Below, one piece after another: positions 33,318 through 42,099 of a DNA stretch of 64,000 nt. Below the pieces are notes generated by a model that saw nothing but the letters and a program-made list of their open reading frames with translations, was not told where the DNA came from and ran no database searches. The stretch's first letter is position 1, and each line of letters begins with the position of its first letter. Both the position numbers and the translations under genes were made by a program. Origin of the DNA: an uncultured Oscillospiraceae bacterium (GTDB taxonomy: Bacteria > Bacillota > Clostridia > Oscillospirales > Ruminococcaceae); the NCBI GenBank assembly GCA_910579545.1, contig CAJTVI010000007.1:6126-70125 (forward strand). The letters are read 5' to 3'.

Positions 33318-34684
33318 ACCCCCTCACCCCCTTGCTGCGCGGCCGGCGGGGCATCCCTTTGGGCAGGCGGCCCCGCGGCCGGCGCAGGGGCCTGCGGATC
33401 GTTCAGGGTGAGCGGCCTCGCCCCGCCGCCAAACAGGGCGTTGGCAGAAAGCAGGATCAGCAGGTTGGGGTAGACCACCTTTTCCATGACGGCATAGGCC
33501 AAAAAGCCCAGCACGCAGGCCAGCAGGATCGTGTCCTGCCCGCCGCGCCCGGCCAGCCGCCAGCACAGCAGGGCGCCCCCCAGCACCAGCATGGCCACAA
33601 AAAATGGCCCGCAGAGGTAAAAATAGTAAATATAGCTGTTGTCCACCACATAAAACCATTCGGTGATAAAGGGCTGCCCAAACCAGTGCCATTCCACAAG
33701 AGGGTTGTTGAACATCGTGTTCCAGGCAAGCTGCACCCGGCCGCTGAGCAGGCTGTTCACCCGGCTGAAAAAGGGGCTGTCGGCCCGGTAAAGGATGGCC
33801 ATTGCGTAACTCATCGCGCAGAGCAGCGGCGCGGCGGCGGCGCAGCCGGCGCGCACCCAGCGGCTCTGCAAAAGCCGGGGCAGCGCCCGGCCGGCCAGCG
33901 CCGCGGCCAGCACAATGAGGCAGAGCAGCTCGGCCGAGCGGCTGTTGGGCACAAGGTCGATGAACGCCACCACCCCCAGCACGACCAAAACATCCCACCA
34001 GCGCAGCTTTTTCCAGCGCAGGCAGAGCCAGAGCAGGGCCAGGTTTGCCGCGGCAATGCCGCAGCCGTTGTAGCTGCCATAGCCCAGTGCCATGCGCACC
34101 CGATCACGTCCGGTGTCAAAGGTGGTCTGCATATTGTCCTGCAGGCCCATCAGCGCGGTGCTTACCGTAAAGACAAAATCAAAGGCCTGGGCAGCCAGCA
34201 TGCTGGCAAGGCCGGCAAAAAGCCGGATATCCTTTACCGCAAACACCAGCAGCAGCGCGTCGCTGACCGGCCCGTAGCCGGATACAAGCCCCCCATGCGC
34301 CCACAGCGCCGCCGCAAGCCCGCCCAGCACCAGCTGCCGGCCGGAGTACCGGGTAAGGCAAAAGGCCTTGCCCAAAATCAGCCCGGCCAGGGCCAGGCTG
34401 CGCAGGGTGGCAAAGGCGGTGGGGGTGCCGGCCGGGCCGTACCACTCCAGCAAAAGGCCGACCGGCCCGGCGCCCCACCAGAGCAGGACGATGCAGCAAA
34501 AGGCCGGGGTGGCCAGCCGCTCGCGCAGGGCCGAAAACCCGTTCCAGAGCAGCCAGTGCTCCTCTTGCCAAACCGCCTTTACGCGCGCCTTTGCGGGGCC
34601 CTGCTCCAGCGCAAAGCGCAAAACCAGCTGCACAAGGGCCAAAGCCGGCGCGATGAGGCAAAAAAGATGAAAGGTGTTTTGCAT
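33314..34684 (-). CDS. Wzy-like oligosaccharide repeat-unit polymerase
   Basis: A 456-residue membrane protein with about 11 helices. A large extracytoplasmic loop after the eighth helix (RADSPFFSRVNSLLSGRVQLAWNT..., YVVDNSYIYYFYLCG) resembles Wzy-type polymerases: an SGR motif and aromatic cluster are common there. The position next to flippase and transferases supports polymerase. The C-terminal tail is Pro/Ala/Gln-rich. GGAGC precedes the ATG at 34684. Confidence 0.75.
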   Translation of the reverse strand: MQNTFHLFCLIAPALALVQLVLRFALEQGPAKARVKAVWQEEHWLLWNGFSALRERLATPAFCCIVLLWWGAGPVGLLLEWYGPAGTPTAFATLRSLALAGLILGKAFCLTRYSGRQLVLGGLAAALWAHGGLVSGYGPVSDALLLVFAVKDIRLFAGLASMLAAQAFDFVFTVSTALMGLQDNMQTTFDTGRDRVRMALGYGSYNGCGIAAANLALLWLCLRWKKLRWWDVLVVLGVVAFIDLVPNSRSAELLCLIVLAAALAGRALPRLLQSRWVRAGCAAAAPLLCAMSYAMAILYRADSPFFSRVNSLLSGRVQLAWNTMFNNPLVEWHWFGQPFITEWFYVVDNSYIYYFYLCGPFFVAMLVLGGALLCWRLAGRGGQDTILLACVLGFLAYAVMEKVVYPNLLILLSANALFGGGARPLTLNDPQAPAPAAGPPAQRDAPPAAQQGGEGV

Positions 34685-34797
34685 GGAACGCTCCTTTGTT
34701 GGGGATGGATGCGCGGCCAAAACGCCGCGCGCCAAAAAACCAAGCACAAAAACGGCGGGCCGGCCCGGCCGCGGCCCCTGCCTGCCGCAAAGGCCGG

Positions 34798-36423
34798 TCA
34801 GCTGTATTTTTGCAGGATGGCCTGCATGGCGTCGAACTGCTCCTCCATCTCGCTGACCAGCTTGAACTGGGTGCGGGCCCGCACTAAGTTGTGGGTGGGG
34901 TACTGGGTCTTGAAATAGACGTCCCCTTGTAAATAATCGGTCAAAAAGCGCATGCCGCACTCCAGGGTCATCAGCTTGGCGCCCCAGGCAAGGGTGTCCT
35001 TTTCGGCGGCGGTCAGCACGTCCCCCGCGGCCTCCAGATAGCCCTTGGTGTACAGCTCGAAGAGCTCGAGCGAAAAATGCACCTTTGCAAGGTCCTGCTC
35101 GTCCTCGGCTGCGGTGGTGGCCCCAAACCGGATCGAGTCGCCAAAATCGTTGGCGGCAAGGCCGGGCATGATGGTGTCCAGGTCGATGACGCAGATGCCC
35201 TCACCGGTGGCGGCGTCGAACAGGATATTGTTGAGCTTGGTGTCGTTATGGGTCACCCGCAGGGGCAAGAGCCCGGCGCGCAGCGGCTGCATCAGGCGGC
35301 CGCAGTCCTTTTGGCGGGCCTTTGCAAAGGCGATCTCGGCCTCGCAGGTGCGGGCGCGGTTTTTGACGTCCCGGCGCAGTGCGCGCTCAAAATCGGCGTA
35401 GCGGTGCTCGGTGTCGTGGAAATGCGGGATGGTCTCGTGCAGGGTGCCGGCCGGATAGTCCCCCAGCTGCTTTAGGAACCGGCCAAAGCTCTTGCCGGAC
35501 TGGTAGAACTGCTCGGGCTTTGGGGTGGTCTGGTAGCAGACCGAATCCGGGATGTAGTTATAGCAGCGCCAGGGCAGGCCCTGGGCGTCCTCAAAATAAT
35601 TTTCGCCCGCGCGGGTCTTGATATAGCTCAGGGTCTCCCGGTCCGGGTTGCCGCCGCTGGCCCGGATCGACCGGCGCAGGTACTCGGTGACCCCAAAGAT
35701 ATTCTCCATTACATGGGCCGGGTTTTTAAACACAAACTTGTTGACCCGCTGCAGCACATAGGCCAGCTCCTCCTCGCCGCTCTCGGCCGGCATGTACACG
35801 GCATAGGTCTCGTTGATGTGCCCCGCCCCAAAGGGCTTGACATAGCTGCACCGGTTGCCGAAACCAAAGGCGTACAAAGCGTCCTCCAGCTCCCGGCTGT
35901 CCACCCCGTCGATGCGGCGGCGGGTGGAAAAGATCACCTCGCCCGCCTCCACCTTGCGCTGGGGCTCGATCTGGCAGTTGGCCTTGATGACGCTGCCCAG
36001 GCCAATGTGCACGCCGTCGCCCACCGTGCTGTCGTGGTCGATGATGGCGCCGCTGTTTACAAGGCAGCCCATCCCCAGCCGCACATGGGTGTTGACCACC
36101 GCCCGCTGCATCACAAAGCAGCCCGGCCCCATGCTGGCCGAGGGGCTGACCACGGCGGAGGGGTGGATGATGTCCGGCACCGCAAAGCCGGCGGCCAGCA
36201 GGGCCTTGGTCCACTTGAGCCGCTGGCCGTTGTTGCCCAGCGCCGCCACCGCGCAGGGGTACTCGCCCAGAAAGCCGGGGTAGTCCACGCATTTGCCGAT
36301 GACCCGGCTGTCCTTGGCGGCATCGTCCAAAAAGGCGATCTTGCCGTACAGGCCGGTAAGCTGGGCGGTCTCGTAGACCATCTGCCCAAAGCCGCCCGCG
36401 CCCAAGATCAACAGGTTGTCCAT
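34798..36423 (-). CDS. Fusion: NeuD/PglD-like acyltransferase + NahK-like sugar kinase
   Basis: A 541-residue two-domain protein. Residues 1-175 start with the Rossmann motif LLILGAGGFGQMVYE and continue as left-handed beta-helix hexapeptides (HPSAVVSPSASMGPG, VNTHVRLGMGCLVNSGAIIDHDSTVGDGVHIG), as in sugar O-/N-acyltransferases. Residues about 190-541 match the N-acetylhexosamine kinase/choline-kinase-like phosphotransferases: FGAGHINETYAV, YVLQRVNKFVFKNPAHVMENI, the catalytic THNDTKLNNILFD and the metal site VIDLDTIMPG. It lies between manC and wzy. It may activate or decorate a sugar for the capsule. Both domains look intact; the combination is unusual. Confidence 0.85.
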   Translation of the reverse strand: MDNLLILGAGGFGQMVYETAQLTGLYGKIAFLDDAAKDSRVIGKCVDYPGFLGEYPCAVAALGNNGQRLKWTKALLAAGFAVPDIIHPSAVVSPSASMGPGCFVMQRAVVNTHVRLGMGCLVNSGAIIDHDSTVGDGVHIGLGSVIKANCQIEPQRKVEAGEVIFSTRRRIDGVDSRELEDALYAFGFGNRCSYVKPFGAGHINETYAVYMPAESGEEELAYVLQRVNKFVFKNPAHVMENIFGVTEYLRRSIRASGGNPDRETLSYIKTRAGENYFEDAQGLPWRCYNYIPDSVCYQTTPKPEQFYQSGKSFGRFLKQLGDYPAGTLHETIPHFHDTEHRYADFERALRRDVKNRARTCEAEIAFAKARQKDCGRLMQPLRAGLLPLRVTHNDTKLNNILFDAATGEGICVIDLDTIMPGLAANDFGDSIRFGATTAAEDEQDLAKVHFSLELFELYTKGYLEAAGDVLTAAEKDTLAWGAKLMTLECGMRFLTDYLQGDVYFKTQYPTHNLVRARTQFKLVSEMEEQFDAMQAILQKYS

Positions 36424-36510
36424 ACTGCGCCCTCCTTTTCGCAGATCATATTACCCGCCCAATATGACAGGGCGGTGATGAGGGGGGATCCAGGATTCCA
36501 TAAAAGCTTT

Positions 36511-37854
36511 TTAAAACTGCTCGACGTCCGCGTCCTCCACGGCGCGGCCCAGCTGCACCTCGATCAGTTCCATGGCGGTATCCGCCTGCAGGGTGTGCCG
36601 CGCGCCGGCCGGCAGCCGCAGCACCGCGCCGGGGCAAAGCGGCGTTTCGCGCCCCTCCACCGTGGCGCGCCCCCTGCCCGAGAGCACGGTCCACACCTCG
36701 TCCCGGTTTTGGTGGCAGTGGTAACTCATCTGCCCGCCGGCCCGCACCGCAAGGTGCACGGTCATCGAATGGCCGCGCGGGTCCTCCAGCAGCACCCGGA
36801 AGCTGCCCCAGGATTTTTCCTCAAACATCACCCGCTGGTGCAGCCCATCCACATAGGGCTTGATGTAGCTGGACTGGTGCTTGTCGCTGACCAAAACCCC
36901 ATCCGGCCCGGCGGCCACGATCATGTTTTTGGCCCCCATCACCAGCAGCGGCTGCTCCAATTCGTTGACGGCGTGCACGTTTTCGCACCCGCCGCCCAGC
37001 ACCACGTTGCCCAGGGCCGGCTGGCTCATCACCTCGGCCAGGGTGTTCCAGGTGCCCACATCCTTCCATTCGCCCTCAAACCGGATGCAGCTCACCGCCG
37101 TTTCCCGCTCGGCCACCGCGTAGTCAAAGCTTGTTTTGGGCAGTTCGGCGTACCGCCGGTACACCTCGCGGTAGGTTTTGACCGGCAGGTATCCCGCCAG
37201 CACCCCGAGCAGGTAGCCCAGCTTAAAGCCAAACACCCCGCAGTTCCAAAGCGCGCCCTGGGCGATATAGGCCGCCGCCTGCTCCTCGCTGGGCTTTTCG
37301 CGGAACCAGGCCACCGGCCGCAGGTCCCCGGCGGCGTCGGCCCCGGCTGCCCCCGCCGGGGCCGGGCCCGGCAAAAAGTAGCCGTACTTGGCGCTGGGGT
37401 AGGTGGGCGCGGCCCCCATGAGCACCAGCTTTGCCGTGCCCTGCCGCACCGCGGCCTCGAGCCGGGCCAGGGCGGCAAAGTAATCCGGCCCCACAAAGGG
37501 GTCGATGGGGCAGACGATGACCGGCTCGTCCTCGCCGAGGCCCTGCTCGCTGTACAGGTAGGCCGCGGCCAGCGCGATGGCGGGGAAGGTATCCCGCCGC
37601 TGCGGCTCGCAGCAGACCGACACCCCCGGCCCGCCCAGCTGGTTTAAGATGGCGCTTTTTTGGTTTTCGCCGGTGGCAATGGTCACCGAGGCGTCCGGGA
37701 AGGCCGCCCGCAGCTGGCGCAGCAGCCGCTGGGCCATCGACTCGTACTCCCCGGCCTCGTTTTGGAACAGCTTTAAAAACTGCTTGGAGCGCACATCGTT
37801 GGAGAGCGGCCAGAGCCGTTTGCCGCTGCCGCCGGACAAGAGGATCAGGTTCAT
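36511..37854 (-). CDS. manC: Mannose-1-phosphate guanylyltransferase with C-terminal cupin
   Basis: A 447-residue enzyme that makes GDP-mannose. The nucleotidyltransferase signature LLSGGSGKRLWPLSN is at residues 4-18; DVGTWNTLAEV and KNMIVAAGPDGVLV follow. The C-terminal cupin (about 345-440) has the GQMSYHCHQNRDEVW motif of type II phosphomannose isomerases, with metal-binding His residues. It feeds gmd and fcl, which lie directly upstream in the same transcript. Confidence 0.93.
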   Translation of the reverse strand: MNLILLSGGSGKRLWPLSNDVRSKQFLKLFQNEAGEYESMAQRLLRQLRAAFPDASVTIATGENQKSAILNQLGGPGVSVCCEPQRRDTFPAIALAAAYLYSEQGLGEDEPVIVCPIDPFVGPDYFAALARLEAAVRQGTAKLVLMGAAPTYPSAKYGYFLPGPAPAGAAGADAAGDLRPVAWFREKPSEEQAAAYIAQGALWNCGVFGFKLGYLLGVLAGYLPVKTYREVYRRYAELPKTSFDYAVAERETAVSCIRFEGEWKDVGTWNTLAEVMSQPALGNVVLGGGCENVHAVNELEQPLLVMGAKNMIVAAGPDGVLVSDKHQSSYIKPYVDGLHQRVMFEEKSWGSFRVLLEDPRGHSMTVHLAVRAGGQMSYHCHQNRDEVWTVLSGRGRATVEGRETPLCPGAVLRLPAGARHTLQADTAMELIEVQLGRAVEDADVEQF

Positions 37855-37860
37855 AAGCGG

Positions 37861-38811
37861 TTATCTTTCCGCCCGCATGGGGCTTTTGAGGAAATCCTCG
37901 TAGGTAAGGCGGATGCCCTCCTCCAGCTCGGTGGTATAGTGCCAGCCAAGGCGCTCTAATTTGGAGACGTCCAGCAGCTTGCGGGGGGTGCCGTCCGGCT
38001 TTGTGGTGTCCCACTCGATGCGGCCGGTATAGCCCACCACCCGGGCCACCAGCTCGGTAAGCGCGCGGATGCTCAGCTCCTTGCCGGTACCAAGGTTGAC
38101 CGTTTCGGCTCCGGAATAGGTGTTCATCAAATAAAGGCAGGCGTCGGCCAGGTCCTCCACGTACAAAAACTCCCGCAGCGGCGCGCCGGTGCCCCAGCAG
38201 GCAACGCTTTCGGCCCCGGCCAGCTTTGCCTCGTGGAACCGCCGGATCAGGGCGGGCAGGACATGGCTGTGGGTGGGGTGGTAGTTGTCGCCCGGGCCGT
38301 AGAGGTTGGTGGGCATCACGCTGATATAGTCGGCCCCATACTGGCGGCGCAGGTACTCGCAGTATTTGAGCCCGCTGATCTTGGCCAGGGCGTAGCCCTC
38401 GTTGGTCTCTTCCAGGCTGCCCGAAAGAAGGCAGCTTTCGGGCATGGGCTGGGGGGCAAGCCGCGGGTAGATGCAGGAGGAGCCCAAAAACAGCAGCTTT
38501 TTGCAGCCGTTCTGCCAGGCGGCGTGGATGGCGTTCATCTCCAGCATCATATTCTGGTACAAAAAATCCGCCGGGGCCTCGCTGTTGGCCACGATGCCGC
38601 CCACCTTGGCGGCGGCCAAAAAGACATACTCCGGCCGTTCGGCCGCAAAAAAGGCCTCGGTATCCGCCTGGCGGCGCAGGTCCAGCTCGGCGCTGGTGCG
38701 GGTAACAAGGTTTTGGTAGCCCGCCTTTTGCAGCGCCCGCAAGATCGCGCCGCCCACCATGCCCCGGTGGCCGGCCACATAGATTTTTGCCGTTTTTTCC
38801 ATTGCCATCAT
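37861..38811 (-). CDS. fcl: GDP-L-fucose synthase
   Basis: A 316-residue short-chain dehydrogenase/reductase with the NADP motif VAGHRGMVGGAI, the catalytic set Ser in LGSSCIYP and Tyr-x3-Lys in EGYALAKISG, and the GDP-sugar motif NLYGPGDNYHP. It epimerises and reduces the product of Gmd to GDP-L-fucose. Start ATGs at 38811, 38808 and 38802 are all possible. It lies between manC and gmd. Confidence 0.95.
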   Translation of the reverse strand: MMAMEKTAKIYVAGHRGMVGGAILRALQKAGYQNLVTRTSAELDLRRQADTEAFFAAERPEYVFLAAAKVGGIVANSEAPADFLYQNMMLEMNAIHAAWQNGCKKLLFLGSSCIYPRLAPQPMPESCLLSGSLEETNEGYALAKISGLKYCEYLRRQYGADYISVMPTNLYGPGDNYHPTHSHVLPALIRRFHEAKLAGAESVACWGTGAPLREFLYVEDLADACLYLMNTYSGAETVNLGTGKELSIRALTELVARVVGYTGRIEWDTTKPDGTPRKLLDVSKLERLGWHYTTELEEGIRLTYEDFLKSPMRAER

Positions 38812-38923
38812 TGGTTCCTCGTTTTTCTATGGATTGGTCGTGTGCCGGGATGTGAAAAGGCCCGGCGCTCTCAGGGCCTTGCCGCGCCCCGAGATAGGTC
38901 TCCCCCAGCGGGCGCAAACCTTT

Positions 38924-39961
38924 TTACTTTTGCGCCGCCTCGGCCTCGGCCAGGGCCCGGTCGTGCCGGGCCATGATCTGCACCAGCTGCGCAAAGCTGG
39001 TGCGGCGGGGGTCCCAGCCAAGCCGGGTGCGGGCCTTGGTGGGGTCGCCCCAGAGGTTGACCACGTCGGTAGGGCGGAAAAACGCCGGGCTTACCCGCAC
39101 CAGCACCCGGCCGTCCGGGCCGACGCCCTCCTCGTCAAGGCCCTGGCCCCGCCAGTGCAGGGGGATGCCGTTTTCGGCAAAGGCGAGGGTGGTAAACTCC
39201 CGCACGCTGTGCTGCTCGCCGGTGGCGATCACATAGTCCTCCGGCGTATCCTGCTGGAGCATCAGCCACATGCACTCCACATAATCCTTGGCGTAGCCCC
39301 AGTCCCGCAGGCTGTCGAGGTTGCCGAGGTACAAGACGTCCTGCAGGCCGCAGGCGATCCGCCCCGCCGCTAAGGTGATCTTGCGGGTGACAAAGTTTTC
39401 GCCCCGGCGCTCGGATTCGTGGTTGAACAGGATGCCGTTGACCGCGTAGATGCCGTAGGCCTCGCGGTACTCCCGCACCATCCAAAAGCCGTACTGTTTG
39501 GCCACCGCGTAGGGGCTGTATGGGTGGAAGGGGGTGCCCTCGTTTTGGGGGCACTCCTCCACCCGGCCGTACAGCTCGCTGGTGGAGGCCTGGTAGACGC
39601 GGCACTGCCGCTCCAGCCCCAGCACATGCACCGCCTCCAAAAGCCGCAGCACCCCCAAAGCGTCCACGTCGCCCGCGTACTCGGGGGCGTCAAAGCTTAC
39701 CTGCACATGGCTTTGGGCCGCTAAGTTGTAGATCTCGTCCGGCTGCACCGCCGCCACAATGCGGATGAGGCTGGCCGCGTCCGCCATGTCGCCGCCATGC
39801 AGGGTCACGGCGTTTTTTTGCAGCAGGTGGTCGATGCGCTGGGTGGTGTGCACCGAGGCCCGGCGCACCACCCCATGCACCTCGTAGCCCTTTTGGAGCA
39901 GAAATTCGGCCAGATAGCTGCCGTCCTGCCCGGTGATGCCGGTGATGAGTGCTTTTTTCAT
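38924..39961 (-). CDS. gmd: GDP-mannose 4,6-dehydratase
   Basis: A 345-residue SDR enzyme with the NADP motif ITGITGQDGSYLAEFLL, VHGVVRRAS, the catalytic Thr in STSELYG and Tyr-x3-Lys in YSPYAVAKQYG. It converts GDP-mannose to GDP-4-keto-6-deoxymannose, the substrate of Fcl. GGAACC precedes the ATG at 39961. Confidence 0.96.
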   Translation of the reverse strand: MKKALITGITGQDGSYLAEFLLQKGYEVHGVVRRASVHTTQRIDHLLQKNAVTLHGGDMADAASLIRIVAAVQPDEIYNLAAQSHVQVSFDAPEYAGDVDALGVLRLLEAVHVLGLERQCRVYQASTSELYGRVEECPQNEGTPFHPYSPYAVAKQYGFWMVREYREAYGIYAVNGILFNHESERRGENFVTRKITLAAGRIACGLQDVLYLGNLDSLRDWGYAKDYVECMWLMLQQDTPEDYVIATGEQHSVREFTTLAFAENGIPLHWRGQGLDEEGVGPDGRVLVRVSPAFFRPTDVVNLWGDPTKARTRLGWDPRRTSFAQLVQIMARHDRALAEAEAAQK

Positions 39962-40005
39962 ACGCTGTGGTTCCTTTCGGATCATAGAAGTTTCGGGCGG
40001 GCCTT

Positions 40006-41013
40006 TTACCCCCGCATCCGGCGCAGCATCCGCTTGTACCGCCCGCCCCAGGCCTTAAAGCGCGGCCAGAGCGAGCGGCCCCAGCCGTAAACCGCCGGGA
40101 TCAGCTTATAGCGCCGCTTATGGGCCTCCAGCCCGGCTGCCGTGTGGCTTTTCCGGTAGGCTTCGCTTTTTGCCAGCAGCACCAGCGGGGTGGACGCGTT
40201 GAATTTTTCGATCGAAACCGTATCGTAGCTTTTGCCCGCCCAAAGCAGCATCTGGCGGCTGGGCGATGCGCCTAAAATGTTTTTGCCGCTGCGCAGGGTG
40301 GCCAGCCGGCGCAGCGCGTACCGGCCCGGATGCCGCGCCAGCACATAGCTGCCAAAGGTCTCGAACTCGCTGAAGGCCGAGCCGGCCAGCTGGCCCGGCG
40401 CAATGGCGAACAAGATCTTTTGCCAGAAGGCGCTGCCCTCCAGCGCCCCGTTCGCCTCGATCTCGCACAGCATCTCTTTGACCAGAGCGGCGTCAAAGAT
40501 CATGTTTTCGGCAATAAAGCTCTCCGGGATCTGCTTTTGCAGCCCCAGCAGGGCGGCGAGGGTGTCAAAATAGGGGGGGTTGTATTCGTCCTTGATGGTA
40601 AACAGGTACTGCCCCGCCTCGTTCTGGTAGGGGATGGGCCGCAGCGGGATGGTGTCGGCGTCCCAGGTGATATACGCCTCGTCGGTGCACACGCGGGCAT
40701 ACGCCAGCTTGAGGAACTGCTGGAAATACCAGCCGGCCCGCTTGTCGGTGTAAATGCGGCGGTAGACAAGCTTCTTGACCGCCGCCAGGGTCAGCCCCGG
40801 GCAGAGGGTGTTTTCGTCCATAAAGGCCACCCGGCCGTCCTTTGGCAGCAGCGGCAGGATGTCCGGCGCGCTGAGCACCACCAACCGACGCAGCGGCAGG
40901 TTTTGCAGAACGAACTCCAGCCCCCGCTCAGCGGCCGGCCAGTCCCGCTTCAGGATGGGCATCACAACGTCGTAGGTTTTTTGAAGGGCCGGGCGCGTTT
41001 GCTCCTCGCTCAC
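40006..41013 (-). CDS. DUF6492 family protein, probable glycosyltransferase
   Basis: A 335-residue soluble protein. YDVVMPILKRDW near the N-terminus, a W/DAD-type motif in AYITWDADTIPLRPI (a DxD-like metal/nucleotide-sugar site) and FIAENMIFDAALV fit the DUF6492 family of presumed GT-A transferases. The GTG at 41013 overlaps the upstream stop (GTGA) and has GGGGGTGG eight bases before it, so I chose it over longer alternatives. It sits between the fucosyltransferase and gmd. Confidence 0.75.
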   Translation of the reverse strand: MSEEQTRPALQKTYDVVMPILKRDWPAAERGLEFVLQNLPLRRLVVLSAPDILPLLPKDGRVAFMDENTLCPGLTLAAVKKLVYRRIYTDKRAGWYFQQFLKLAYARVCTDEAYITWDADTIPLRPIPYQNEAGQYLFTIKDEYNPPYFDTLAALLGLQKQIPESFIAENMIFDAALVKEMLCEIEANGALEGSAFWQKILFAIAPGQLAGSAFSEFETFGSYVLARHPGRYALRRLATLRSGKNILGASPSRQMLLWAGKSYDTVSIEKFNASTPLVLLAKSEAYRKSHTAAGLEAHKRRYKLIPAVYGWGRSLWPRFKAWGGRYKRMLRRMRG

Positions 41014-42017
41014 CGCCGCATCCACCCCCTCTTTACAAGGTTGCGCTCCACCTTGGCATAGCCCGGCCACCAAAAGCTGCGCTCGAGCCGGGCGGCCTGC
41101 CGGGCGGTCTGCTCGTATTTGCCGCTCCAGTGGTCCGGGCTGCGGCGGCGGCTCTTTTTGGGGCCCTGCAAAACGATCTGGCGGATGTAGTCGCCAAAGG
41201 GGTTGCCAAAAATATCCCGGCGGGCGGCCGCCTCGTCTATAAAAGCGGGCTGGCGCATCATCCAGAGCCAGCGGTCGGGGTTTTCCTCCACCGAGCGCAC
41301 CTTCTGGGCCATGCCGTGCACGGTCAGAAACTCGTTGCAGTTGATAAAGGCGTCCGGGTTATAGATGCGGCCCACCGCCGGGTCGCCCCAGTAGATGGGC
41401 ACGGTGGCGGCGGCAAAGGCGTCCAGGATCTTTTCGGTGCAGTAGCCGGTGGTTTGAGCGTTTTCAAACGCGAGGCTGAACCGGCAGGCCTGCTGGAAGG
41501 CAAGCTTATCCTCGATGGGCTGGCCGTCCGGCTGGTTGTTGCGGCTGCGCCCGCCGGACTCCACCCGCTTATAGCTGCCCAGTTCCTCAAACATCGCCTC
41601 CCGGATGGGGTTGGCCCCATAGTTGGACACCACAAAGTTGCAGAATTTTTCCTTGTTCAGGTATACCTCGTCCGGCAGGGTGTGCTTGATGAGGGCGAGT
41701 TTCGCCACCTCGTTCCAGTGCGGGAAGTTGTACCACTGGAAATGCAGGTACCGGTCCTCGTAGGTGATCCAGTCGCTGCCGATGGCATAGTCGTAGAGGT
41801 TAAAATCCGGGCGGATGTTTTCGCCCAGCAGCAAGATGCGGGTGCAGTCGTAATGGGTCACCTCCCGGCCAAAGCAGCTGCACAGCACATAGTCCGGGTC
41901 GTCGCAGAACACCACCTCGCCCAGGTCGGCCAGGCCCTTGCGCAAAAGCTCGGCAAAGCCCTCGCGCATATTCTCCTCGCGCAGAAAATCCACATACTTA
42001 AACTTGAACTGCTGCAT
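41010..42017 (-). CDS. GT10 family alpha-fucosyltransferase
   Basis: A 335-residue glycosyltransferase of family 10. The GDP-fucose-binding CTD motif is clear: FSLAFENAQTTGYCTEKILDAF followed by ATVPIYWGDP (about 205-240). Upstream KFCNFVVSNYGANPIREAMFEEL also fits bacterial GT10 enzymes (e.g. Helicobacter FucT). It should transfer L-fucose in alpha-1,3 linkage onto a capsule or oligosaccharide acceptor. GDP-fucose comes from manC, gmd and fcl in the same operon. GGAGC precedes the ATG. Confidence 0.9.
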   Translation of the reverse strand: MQQFKFKYVDFLREENMREGFAELLRKGLADLGEVVFCDDPDYVLCSCFGREVTHYDCTRILLLGENIRPDFNLYDYAIGSDWITYEDRYLHFQWYNFPHWNEVAKLALIKHTLPDEVYLNKEKFCNFVVSNYGANPIREAMFEELGSYKRVESGGRSRNNQPDGQPIEDKLAFQQACRFSLAFENAQTTGYCTEKILDAFAAATVPIYWGDPAVGRIYNPDAFINCNEFLTVHGMAQKVRSVEENPDRWLWMMRQPAFIDEAAARRDIFGNPFGDYIRQIVLQGPKKSRRRSPDHWSGKYEQTARQAARLERSFWWPGYAKVERNLVKRGWMRR

Positions 42018-42099
42018 AAAAGCGCTCCTTTTTGGGGGGCGGCAAGGGCCGTACAACAAGGCCGCCGGCCCCGCCGCCGTTTTGGCCCCTTCGGGCCGC

